NCBI RefSeq assembly: GCF_900197685.1
Contig: NZ_FZMF01000013.1
Location: 62,001-126,000, forward strand
Source of the DNA: Helicobacter baculiformis
GTDB lineage: Bacteria; Campylobacterota; Campylobacteria; Campylobacterales; Helicobacteraceae
Direction of reading: 5' to 3'
DNA: 64,000 nt
Every line of letters starts with the position of its first letter. Positions within the stretch are counted from its first letter, which is position 1. This document shows, piece by piece, positions 45,684-54,200 of the stretch. A program made the translations under genes and the position numbers. Below the pieces are notes generated by a model. The model worked only from the letters and a program-made list of their open reading frames with translations. It had not been told where the DNA came from and ran no database searches.

Positions 45684-47543
45684 ATGCTCGATCTTAGTCC
45701 CCATGCTCTACAAGAACGCTTTGCGCGCAATTTGGCTTTCTTTCAAGATCGCTTCCCTAGGCTTTACGCCCAGCTCCTCCCTGCACCCAAGACCTATAAT
45801 CTGCTCTGTGGCGCGCAGGGTTTTAATATCGTGGATCTGCACAGCGGTGCGCTCTTCTTCCCCTATGAGAAGGGCAAACACCAGATGTTAGAGATTTCTA
45901 GGCAATGGGCGCGCCGTATTTTACAAAACCCCAAGTGGCAGCTCAAGGGTAGCGGGGTGGAGTTTGGCGCGCTGGATTTGCAAAGTCTGCCCCTAACCCA
46001 ATATGCGTGTGATCAACTCCATAAGCTAGGGGACCCCACACGCCCCCTTAGTCTAGGCAAGCATTTCTACCCCCCTAGCGCGCTCTTTGGGTTAGCAGGG
46101 GGCTTGTTTTTGGCGTTCTTGCTAGAAGAGGGGGCGTTTTTCCACGCCCTCTATCTCTATGAAGAAAATCTAGATTTATGGCGTGTGAGTTGCTTTTTTG
46201 TGGATTATGCCCAACTCTTTCAAGCAACCCCCCCTAAGAATTGTTGTCTCTTTGTCCAACGCATGCCCGATGCGCTCTTGCAAGCTCTTTTTGCCTCCAA
46301 GAGAGTTACCCATAGTTTTTTGCATTTAGAGTTTAAGCCCTATGAAAGTACAAAAAGTACTCTAGCCCAACAACGCTTCAACACCCACAAAAAAAGCGCG
46401 CTAAGAGGGTGGGGGAGTTTTGAGGACGAGCTGTTGGGCTTGTCCAACACTTGGATCAATTTGCAAAAATCCCCCCCCGTGCTCCACCCTAAAGCCTGCC
46501 AAAAAGTTGGGGTACCCATCTGCGTGGTGGGCAATGGCCCCAGTTTGGACGCTCTGCTAGATTTTATCCACGCCAATCAAGATCGCATGATCCTCTTTAG
46601 CTGTGGCACGGCTTTAAAGCCCTTGAAAGCGCGCGGGATTAAGGTGGATTTTCACATTGAAATCGAGCGCATTGATTACCTGCTAGATGTGCTTAAGCAA
46701 GCCCCCCTAGATCAAACCCCCTTGATCTATGCCAATATGTGCAACCCTAAGGCGGTGGGTTTAGCCCAAGAGAGTTATTTATTCATGCGCGGGGGGAGTG
46801 CGAGCGGGTATCTTTTAGAGGGTTTAGCTTTGGAGTACAGCGCGCCCTTTGTGGGCAATGCGGGGGTGAGTTTGGCATGCTTGTTCTCTAAGAGCTTGAT
46901 CTTATGCGGGCTGGATTGTGGCTATCTTGAAGGGCGCACCAAGCACGCGCAAGGTTCTTATTATGGGCTAGAGGGTGTGCAAATCCCCAGCGATGCGCTA
47001 GAAGTGCGCTCTAATTTTGGCGGGCGCGTCTTTGCCGATGGGCTTTTTATTCTCTCTAGAAACCAAATGGGCGCGCTCTTTAAAAAACACACCCCCCTAG
47101 TTTACAATCTCTCCAGCGGGGCGTATATTGAGCACACTAAGCCCATGCACGCGCACGCGCTCTCCCTCCCCCCTGTGGACAAAGCCAAAGCCCTTAAAAC
47201 CCTCAAGCGCGCCTTTTTAGCCCCCCTAAAAAACCCCCCCCCCGTGCGCCTAGAGGTCGTAAAAAGCCCTCTTGAAGACGCGCTCAACACTCCCATTAAG
47301 ACCAAAAGGGACCTGTATGCCTTAGTGGATCGCTTGAGCGCTCTGAGCGCGCGCTTGAGCGCGCAACACCCCTTAGAGGGCATTTTATTAGAGGGCACTC
47401 TCAGCCATGCCTGCATGCACATGCTCTCTAGCGCGCTCTCCCTCCCCCAAGCCCAAATCCCTAGTTTTTATGCGCGCGCTAAGGGCGTGCTTTTAGAAAC
47501 CCTAGAGAGGATGGGCGCGCAAGTCCGCCAACAAATGGAGTAG
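45684..47543 (+). CDS. maf: Motility accessory factor, DUF115 family
   Basis: Maf proteins are thought to transfer pseudaminic or legionaminic acid to flagellin. The 619-residue protein has the DUF115 core with ICVVGNGPSLDALLDF (near 280), VDFHIEIERIDYLLD, LIYANMCNPKA, FVGNAGVSLACLFS and LILCGLDCGYLEGRTKHA. ATG 45684 is chosen over an upstream GTG; AAAGGA lies 11 nt before it, only 18 nt after the IS605-like end. The gene has C8 (46471-46478) and C10 (47234-47243) tracts that could slip. Its last 42 nt overlap the end of algC on the other strand. Confidence 0.85.
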   Translation: MLDLSPHALQERFARNLAFFQDRFPRLYAQLLPAPKTYNLLCGAQGFNIVDLHSGALFFPYEKGKHQMLEISRQWARRILQNPKWQLKGSGVEFGALDLQSLPLTQYACDQLHKLGDPTRPLSLGKHFYPPSALFGLAGGLFLAFLLEEGAFFHALYLYEENLDLWRVSCFFVDYAQLFQATPPKNCCLFVQRMPDALLQALFASKRVTHSFLHLEFKPYESTKSTLAQQRFNTHKKSALRGWGSFEDELLGLSNTWINLQKSPPVLHPKACQKVGVPICVVGNGPSLDALLDFIHANQDRMILFSCGTALKPLKARGIKVDFHIEIERIDYLLDVLKQAPLDQTPLIYANMCNPKAVGLAQESYLFMRGGSASGYLLEGLALEYSAPFVGNAGVSLACLFSKSLILCGLDCGYLEGRTKHAQGSYYGLEGVQIPSDALEVRSNFGGRVFADGLFILSRNQMGALFKKHTPLVYNLSSGAYIEHTKPMHAHALSLPPVDKAKALKTLKRAFLAPLKNPPPVRLEVVKSPLEDALNTPIKTKRDLYALVDRLSALSARLSAQHPLEGILLEGTLSHACMHMLSSALSLPQAQIPSFYARAKGVLLETLERMGAQVRQQME

Positions 47544-48902
47544 AGCGTCTTTATAGCCCTGCGCACAGGATTCATCTCTGCCTTCAAAACGCGTTACAAG
47601 CGTGGGCGTGGTGTTGCTCGCCCGCACCAAGCCAAAGCCATGTTCAAAGACCACCCGCACCCCATCAATGCTAATCACTTCTAAGATATGCGGGAAGTTA
47701 GAGGGCAGGTGCTTGTGCTCTAAGGCGTGTTGCAAGCGCGCCACTAGGGCGAATTTCTGCGCGTCTGGGACGCTGATTTTTTCTTCAGGGGTTTTATAGG
47801 AGTAGGGCAGGGCGCGTACGCGTTGTTCTAATTGCTCGGGGGTATGGATTAAAAAGAGTTCTAAAAGACGCAACGCCGCATAGATCGCATCGTCATAGCC
47901 AAAATAGCGATCGTTAAAAAAGAGATGTCCGCTCATCTCGGCGGCAAAATGCGCCTGTGTTTCTTTGAGCTTGACTTTTAAATTGCTATGCCCGGTTTTA
48001 TACATCAAGGCTTGCCCGATGGCGTTGATGCTATCATACATCACCTGCGAACATTTGACCTCCCCAATCACAAAGGGTTTAAGCCCGCGCGCGTGCAAAT
48101 CTTGGGCGAATAAAATTGCCAATTCATCGCCGGCATAGGTGTGTGTGGGGGTTAAAAGCGCGATGCGATCGGCATCGCCATCAAAGGCAAGCCCTATTTT
48201 TAAGCCCTTTGCTTGCATGTGCGCTTTTAAATCCTCTAGGTTCTTGGCTTGGCTGGGATCGGGGTGGTGGTTGGGGAAGCGCCCATCCGGATTGGCATAG
48301 AGGCTTTCAAATTTGACCCCCAGTCCGCATAGGATTGGCTCTAAGCCCAGCCCCCCCACGCCATTGCCAAAATCTAACCCAAGGGGGTAGGGGAAGTTTT
48401 GCAAATGGGCAAAGGCATGGGCTAGGTGGTGTTGGTAAAAGCCAAGGGCATTGAGTTTTTTGGGCACGATATTGCTAGTTTGGTAGGGTAGGGGGTTTTG
48501 GGCGATGTGTTGGGCGAGCTTTTGGATCGCCTCTCCATAAAAGGGTTTTTGCTCTAGAGTGATCTTAAAGCCATTGTACTCAGGGGGGTTGTGCGATCCG
48601 GTGATCATGATGGAATTGCCCAGCCGCACGCCCTCTATGGGCTCAAAGGTGGCAAAATACGCCACAGGGGTGGGGATCATGCCCAAATCAAAGACTTCTA
48701 CCCCACTATGGGCTAAACCATGGCACAAATGCATAAAGAGCTCTTGGGCGTGCGTGCGTGCGTCATAGCCCACCCCCACGCGTTTATCTGCTACTAAGTC
48801 TCCCAAATGCGCCCCGATATTGAAGACCACTTCAGGGGTGAGCTGGGTGGACACCACCCCCCTAATGTCGTATTCTCTAAAAATATCCTGTGCTAAATCC
48901 AT
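47502..48902 (-). CDS. algC: Phosphomannomutase/phosphoglucomutase
   Basis: AlgC moves phosphate between C6 and C1 of mannose and glucose for LPS sugar nucleotide synthesis. The 466-residue protein begins with DIFREYDIRGVV, has the phosphoserine loop TGSHNPPEYNGFK, the metal-binding AFDGDADRIALL, the sugar-binding GEMSGH-type AEMSGHLFFND, and the phosphate-binding RASNTTPTLVTRFEG. ATG 48902 has AAGGA 5 nt upstream, overlapping the pflA stop. The order algC-pflA-nuoN matches HP1275-HP1273. Confidence 0.94.
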   Translation of the reverse strand: MDLAQDIFREYDIRGVVSTQLTPEVVFNIGAHLGDLVADKRVGVGYDARTHAQELFMHLCHGLAHSGVEVFDLGMIPTPVAYFATFEPIEGVRLGNSIMITGSHNPPEYNGFKITLEQKPFYGEAIQKLAQHIAQNPLPYQTSNIVPKKLNALGFYQHHLAHAFAHLQNFPYPLGLDFGNGVGGLGLEPILCGLGVKFESLYANPDGRFPNHHPDPSQAKNLEDLKAHMQAKGLKIGLAFDGDADRIALLTPTHTYAGDELAILFAQDLHARGLKPFVIGEVKCSQVMYDSINAIGQALMYKTGHSNLKVKLKETQAHFAAEMSGHLFFNDRYFGYDDAIYAALRLLELFLIHTPEQLEQRVRALPYSYKTPEEKISVPDAQKFALVARLQHALEHKHLPSNFPHILEVISIDGVRVVFEHGFGLVRASNTTPTLVTRFEGRDESCAQGYKDALLHLLADLRAHPL

Positions 48903-48910
48903 GCAAATCC

Positions 48911-51286
48911 TTAAGGTTTGAGTAAGTTTAGGGCTTGGCGGCATAGATCGATCCAGCCCGAAGTGACTTTAATGGCATTACAGGCTTCAAAGGCTTGTTG
49001 CGCCTTGTCTAGCTTATTTTGCTGTTTAAAAATACTCCCTTGCATGTAAAGGGTGCGCGCTCTCTCTTTGGGTTCTAACTGCTTGTTGGCTAGAAGCGTG
49101 CTACTTGCTTGCAAGGCTTGCTCTAATTTATTCTGGCGCATGAGCGCGCTGATGAGCTGTTCTTGGGCATAGGGCATGAACGCATCGCTTTGGTATTGCT
49201 TTTGCAACGCGATCGCATTTTTGGCGTAGAGTTCGAGAGTGGTGGGGTTGTTGGTGCTTTTCTCTTCATTTTGCAACAAGAGCCCATAGACCTCTAACAT
49301 GCGCGCATCGTCTTTAAACCACTCTTGGAGTTTAGGAAAGATTTTAAAGGCTTCTTGGGGGTTGTTGGTGTGCATGTAGTCTAAAAACACCACAAAAGCG
49401 ATGTCATAATACCTTTTTTGTTTGTTGAGTGTGGCTAAAGTGAGCGCGTCCTTAGAGGCGAGCAAAGAATCTTGGTAATTCTTCAAGGCGTAGAGATTCT
49501 TGCCTTGACGATATAGCCACTTAAGGCGATCTTCGGAGTTTTCAGGTTTCTTTTGTAAGCCATTTTTAGAAAAGATGGCAGCTTGGTTGTAGAGCTTGGC
49601 GTTATAAAAACAATCAAAGGCTTCTAGTTGATCGTCTTCTTCAAACTGCTCTGGATCTAAGGGCACAACTTGCACTAAAAACGAAACCGCGCTTTTACAA
49701 TCCCCTTCTTTTACTGCATTTTTACCTAGATGCAATAATGCCTCCTGCATGGGTTCAGAGTTCAAAGGTAAATCCGGGGCCATGGCTAACACTTGGCTAT
49801 AGTAGCGTTCGCTTAAAAGCATGCGCGCTTTGTAATCTAGTGCCTTTTTATGCTCCTTAGAATTCCTAGGATAGTCTTTGATGATTTGGTTGTAACGCGC
49901 GAGCTTTTCTTCAAAATCCCCATGCATTAGAAATAGAATTTGTTCGTCGCGTTGCTTGACTAAAGAAGTATGTACGGGATTATTGAAATGATCCAAATAA
50001 TCTAGATTAGCTGTGTGCGCTTCGTTAGGCTGGTTGTTTTTGGCATAGAGAAATCCTAGCTCGAAGGCAGCTTTTTCTCTGATGACTGGGTCGCTATCCT
50101 GATTGGCTAAAATCCTAGCGATTTTGATAGCAGGTTTAAATAGGGCGTTGGTTTTAAGTCTAAGAAGCATATCATAGGATCGAGGCATATCTTGGAGAAA
50201 AAAGGCAGGGTTTGCTTGAAGAATCTTGTTCATGAGAGCGTCGGCATGCTTGCCCTTGTAATTGTCTAGATCAAATTGAGCCCAAGAAAAAGTGATCAAA
50301 CTTGCACTTTCAATATCCTTAGCTTGACTATAAGCCTTTCTGAATCCTGCCAACGCGCCACTTTGATTACCCTCATTAGCAGTTTGTTGGGCTAGGCGCA
50401 TTTGAGATAGAGGGGCGTACCTACTATTAGCATATTCAATCACCACGTGCTCAAATTGTATTCTTGCCTGTGCTATATGATTGATACGCGCGTAAGCTGT
50501 ACCCATTAAGTAAAGTACCTGAGGGATTTCGGGATCGGCGGGATAAAACTTAAGCCATTGCTCGCCAATTTGCAAGAGTAAATCTTGGCGTCTGTTCAAT
50601 TTGTCTAAAGCAATGATTTCATAGAGATATAAATCTTTTCTAAAAAGAGTATTAGGGTAACTTTGGAAAATGCTACCGATAGTTTTAAGCGCGCTTAAAT
50701 AAGATTGTTCTTGCATGAGTTTTTTGACTTGCAAATACCCTTCTATGTCTGCACCTTTGGAGTAATGTAAGGGTTTATTATCTGCGCCTAATTCTTGGAT
50801 ATAGGGCGTTTGCGCGTCTTCAATGATGATAGGGAAGTTTAATCCATCTTGCGCACCTTCGAAGGGATTTGCAGGGCTCAAAAAGGGAATTTTCTTAATA
50901 AACCCTACAATTTGCCATGCTTTAGAAGTTGTAGGGGTAATTCTTTGGATGGGGATATGTTGTTTGTAATCATAAGGAATTGCAAAGAGTTGTTGTTGAA
51001 ATTTTGGCTGAATATGCAGGTAAAACACATAGTTTTTCATCTCATAGGAGATGTCAAAAAAAGGAGTTTTTAAAGGTGTAAAACCGGGTTTGGGAATGGA
51101 ATGGATCACACAAGTAATGATCTTTGGAGGAAGTGGTGCTTGAGTGCAAGCAAAGGGACTAGCATGGGTAAGAGTCAAGGTGGCAAAGTCTTGATCTTTT
51201 TCTTTGCCCTGGGTTAGACTGAGCTTAAGCGCAAGCAGGGGCGCGTGCGCGCATGCTAGGAGCGCTAACGCACGCTTAAAAGGCAT
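48911..51286 (-). CDS. pflA: Paralysed flagella protein PflA
   Basis: PflA is a periplasmic, TPR-rich component of the epsilonproteobacterial flagellar motor that helps recruit stators; loss gives flagellated but non-motile cells in Campylobacter. The 791-residue protein has a signal peptide (MPFKRALALLACAHAPLLA) and an N-terminal beta-like part. A long array of TPR-like helices runs from about 200 to the end (TAYARINHIAQARIQFEHVV, KAAFELGFLYAKNNQPNEA, QGSIFKQQNKLDKAQQAFEA). ATG 51286 lies inside the end of nuoN (overlap 11 nt), so it is probably expressed from the nuo operon. Confidence 0.9.
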   Translation of the reverse strand: MPFKRALALLACAHAPLLALKLSLTQGKEKDQDFATLTLTHASPFACTQAPLPPKIITCVIHSIPKPGFTPLKTPFFDISYEMKNYVFYLHIQPKFQQQLFAIPYDYKQHIPIQRITPTTSKAWQIVGFIKKIPFLSPANPFEGAQDGLNFPIIIEDAQTPYIQELGADNKPLHYSKGADIEGYLQVKKLMQEQSYLSALKTIGSIFQSYPNTLFRKDLYLYEIIALDKLNRRQDLLLQIGEQWLKFYPADPEIPQVLYLMGTAYARINHIAQARIQFEHVVIEYANSRYAPLSQMRLAQQTANEGNQSGALAGFRKAYSQAKDIESASLITFSWAQFDLDNYKGKHADALMNKILQANPAFFLQDMPRSYDMLLRLKTNALFKPAIKIARILANQDSDPVIREKAAFELGFLYAKNNQPNEAHTANLDYLDHFNNPVHTSLVKQRDEQILFLMHGDFEEKLARYNQIIKDYPRNSKEHKKALDYKARMLLSERYYSQVLAMAPDLPLNSEPMQEALLHLGKNAVKEGDCKSAVSFLVQVVPLDPEQFEEDDQLEAFDCFYNAKLYNQAAIFSKNGLQKKPENSEDRLKWLYRQGKNLYALKNYQDSLLASKDALTLATLNKQKRYYDIAFVVFLDYMHTNNPQEAFKIFPKLQEWFKDDARMLEVYGLLLQNEEKSTNNPTTLELYAKNAIALQKQYQSDAFMPYAQEQLISALMRQNKLEQALQASSTLLANKQLEPKERARTLYMQGSIFKQQNKLDKAQQAFEACNAIKVTSGWIDLCRQALNLLKP

Positions 51287-52694
51287 AATTTTGGAGCACA
51301 AAGACGCTAAACACACATGCCAAAGCCATCGCCACCAACACGCTATACACCCCATACCCCCCATTTAAATGCTCTTGGGGGTGGGGGTTGGCAAAGAGCA
51401 TGGCCACAAACAAGCGCAGGTAATACACAGCGGCGATCGCGCTGTTGATCACCATCACCACGCATAAAAAAACATTGCCCTGAGTAAGCAAGTTTTGCAA
51501 GATCAACACCTTACCCCAAAACATAGAAAAAGGGGGAATCCCGGCTAAGGAGCACATAAAGATCGCCCCTAGCAAGGCTAGGAGGGGTTGGGTTTTGATG
51601 AGCCCATTAAAGCGCGCATAGGGGTAGTCATAGCGCGTGGCTGTGCTATCCGCACGGCTACTCACCCCCCAAAAGAGCGCGAACGCCCCGACATTGGTCA
51701 GCAAGAACAAAAGCCAATAAACAAACATGGTGTCCACATTGCCGCTAAAGACACAGGCAAGCGCAAAGCCCGTATGCGAAATGGAGCTATAAGCCATCAT
51801 GCGTTTAGCGTCTTTTTGCAAGAGAGCTAAGAGATTGGGGAGGGTGATGGTGAGCGCAACTAGGGCATAAAAGAGGGTTTGCATGAAGGGAATTTGGGTG
51901 GCTAGGAAAAAGGAGAACACCCGCCAAGCCACCACCAAGCCCGCAATTTTAGGCACGATAGAGATAAAGGCGGTAAAGACCGGGTTATTGCCCTCATAAA
52001 TGTCTGGCATCCAAGTGTGGAAGGGCACTAAGGACACTTTAAAGCCAATCGCCCCTAGCAAGAACACACAGGCAAAGACACAGAGCAACGCGGGACTGAA
52101 ATTCTCTGTAAAGCTCATGTTGGAGAGCTCTAAACTCCCGCTCAACAAGTACAAAATCATCATGCCCATGCTAAAAAACACGCTGGCTAACACCCCCATA
52201 CTGAAGTATTTCAAGCCCGCTTCTAAGCCCGTATCCTTGTGATTGAGCGCCATCAACACACACATGGAAAGTGAGGCGGTTTCAAGTCCTAAAAGAATGA
52301 GAAGTAAGTGATCGCTAGAAACCATCAATTGGAAACCTGCCACCATGAACAAGTAGAGCCCGTAAAATTCGGGGGTTTGGAACTCTACAAAGCGTTCTTT
52401 ACTCCACACCAAGAGCATGAGCAAGAAGCTCGCGATCACGATGAGCTTTTGGGCAAGCAAAGAGATCGAGTCCACTTCTAGCAGATGCGAAAAGCTAAAG
52501 GTGGTACTGAAAGGCGCAAAGAGCGCGACAAAGTCTAACCCCAAGCATAAGAGCACTAAGCAGATATTGAGATTGCGCGAAAAGGTTTTTTTAAAGACAT
52601 TGAGCAAGAGCACATACACCCCCCCCAACGCGCTAATGAGCATGGGCAAAATACTAGGAAGGCTGAGTTCTTGCAAAGACAAAGAAGTATCCAT
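51276..52694 (-). CDS. nuoN: NADH-quinone oxidoreductase-type subunit N
   Basis: NuoN is an antiporter-like proton-pumping subunit in the membrane arm of complex I. The 472-residue protein has about fourteen helices with the family's Lys in KVSLVPFHTWMPDIYEG and KRMMAYSSISHTGFAL. It is the last nuo gene of the operon, 8 nt after nuoM, and is overlapped by pflA. Confidence 0.95.
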   Translation of the reverse strand: MDTSLSLQELSLPSILPMLISALGGVYVLLLNVFKKTFSRNLNICLVLLCLGLDFVALFAPFSTTFSFSHLLEVDSISLLAQKLIVIASFLLMLLVWSKERFVEFQTPEFYGLYLFMVAGFQLMVSSDHLLLILLGLETASLSMCVLMALNHKDTGLEAGLKYFSMGVLASVFFSMGMMILYLLSGSLELSNMSFTENFSPALLCVFACVFLLGAIGFKVSLVPFHTWMPDIYEGNNPVFTAFISIVPKIAGLVVAWRVFSFFLATQIPFMQTLFYALVALTITLPNLLALLQKDAKRMMAYSSISHTGFALACVFSGNVDTMFVYWLLFLLTNVGAFALFWGVSSRADSTATRYDYPYARFNGLIKTQPLLALLGAIFMCSLAGIPPFSMFWGKVLILQNLLTQGNVFLCVVMVINSAIAAVYYLRLFVAMLFANPHPQEHLNGGYGVYSVLVAMALACVFSVFVLQNYAF

Positions 52695-52702
52695 AGCAAT
52701 CC

Positions 52703-54199
52703 TTAGGGGGAGACTGATAAGCGGGCTTTAGCGTTTTGCACCAAAGCTTGCGCGCTGGTTTCTATAGGGTTTAATAAGGGTTTGGGGTAAATCCCAAAAA
52801 AGATAATCGTGGCGATGAGCACCCCTAAAACCCCTTTTTGTCCCCAAGAGAGATCGCCCAAAAGGCGCTTTTGGGGCGCGCCAAAAAAGACCCTTTTATA
52901 AAGGGTGAGCATGTAGATGGCAGATAAAATAATGGTGATCCCGGCCACGAAGGCGAGTACGGGCGCGTGGGCAAAAAAGCCTAGCAGACTTAAAAACTCG
53001 CCCACGAATGCGCTGGTCAAGGGCAAGCCCACATTAGCCAACGCCACGATCATAAAGAAAGTCGCATAAGTGGGCATGCAATGGGCTAACCCCTTAAAGG
53101 CGCTGATCTTGCTAGAACCTTGCCTACTAACTAGAACCCCGATGAGCAAGAAGAGCGCGCTGCTCACCAACCCATGCGAAATCATAGTGAAGAGCGCTCC
53201 GGCCACCCCCGTTGTGTTGAACGCGTAAATCCCCACCAAAGCCACCCCCATGTGCGACATGGAGCTATATGCCACAAGGCGTTTCATTTCGTGTTGGGCG
53301 CATGCTAACCAGCCCGCATAAATCACCATCAGGAGCGCGAGCACGCATAGGGGCTCAGAGAAACTGAGCAAGATGTCCGGGAAAAGAGGCATAAAAAAGC
53401 GTAAGAGAGCGTAAGTGCCCATTTTAGAGAGCAGAGCGGCTAACACCACAGAGCCCACAATGGGCGCGTTGCCATAGGCATGGGGTAACCAACTATGAAA
53501 GGGCACAATGGGGATTTTCACCGCAATCCCCACAAAGAAGGCTAAGGCGACCCATAGGCGCGCATGTTCGGGCAAGATCACTTGCGTCAAGCTGTAGAGA
53601 TCAAAGCTCCACCCCCCTGCAACGCTAGCATAGACATAACCACAATAAAGAATCCCTAGCAACATGAATAGCGAAGCCACAAAGGTATACAAGAAGAATT
53701 TGAGCCCAGAATACAGCCTACGCCCCACCCCAAAACGCCCGATCATATAGAGCACGGGCAAGAGAGAAACCTCCCAGAAGACATAGAAGAAGATCAAGTT
53801 AAGCGCGCTGAAAACCCCCATGAGCATGCCCTCTACCAACAAAAGCGCGGTGATCATGGCTTGCTGGTGGGCGCGCACATAGAGCACGCACAAGAAGATC
53901 ACCAACGCGCTCAAGACCAATAAGAAGAGCGAAATGCCATCTACGCCAACATGGTAGCTAATCCCATAGCTTTCTAAAAAGCCTAGATAGCCCACTTCTT
54001 CAAATTGCATGCTTGCCTGTGTGGGGTCAAAGAGTGCCCACAGCCACAGAGTCAAACACAGCTCCACAAATGCCACCAACACGCCATAGCCCTTAGCATG
54101 GCGATCGGGCATGCCCAGCAAGGGCAAAGCCGCCACCATGGGCAAGAAGATGAGCAGGCTCAACAGATGGGAAGAGGGCACTAATTGCAAATAATCCAT
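52703..54199 (-). CDS. nuoM: NADH-quinone oxidoreductase-type subunit M
   Basis: NuoM is the second antiporter-like proton channel of complex I. The 498-residue protein has about fourteen helices. It carries the conserved Glu in VFWEVSLLPVLYMIG, the Lys in AVKIPIVPFHSWLPHAYG, and MKRLVAYSSMSHMGV. It follows nuoL by 1 nt. Confidence 0.96.
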   Translation of the reverse strand: MDYLQLVPSSHLLSLLIFLPMVAALPLLGMPDRHAKGYGVLVAFVELCLTLWLWALFDPTQASMQFEEVGYLGFLESYGISYHVGVDGISLFLLVLSALVIFLCVLYVRAHQQAMITALLLVEGMLMGVFSALNLIFFYVFWEVSLLPVLYMIGRFGVGRRLYSGLKFFLYTFVASLFMLLGILYCGYVYASVAGGWSFDLYSLTQVILPEHARLWVALAFFVGIAVKIPIVPFHSWLPHAYGNAPIVGSVVLAALLSKMGTYALLRFFMPLFPDILLSFSEPLCVLALLMVIYAGWLACAQHEMKRLVAYSSMSHMGVALVGIYAFNTTGVAGALFTMISHGLVSSALFLLIGVLVSRQGSSKISAFKGLAHCMPTYATFFMIVALANVGLPLTSAFVGEFLSLLGFFAHAPVLAFVAGITIILSAIYMLTLYKRVFFGAPQKRLLGDLSWGQKGVLGVLIATIIFFGIYPKPLLNPIETSAQALVQNAKARLSVSP

Positions 54200-54200
54200 G

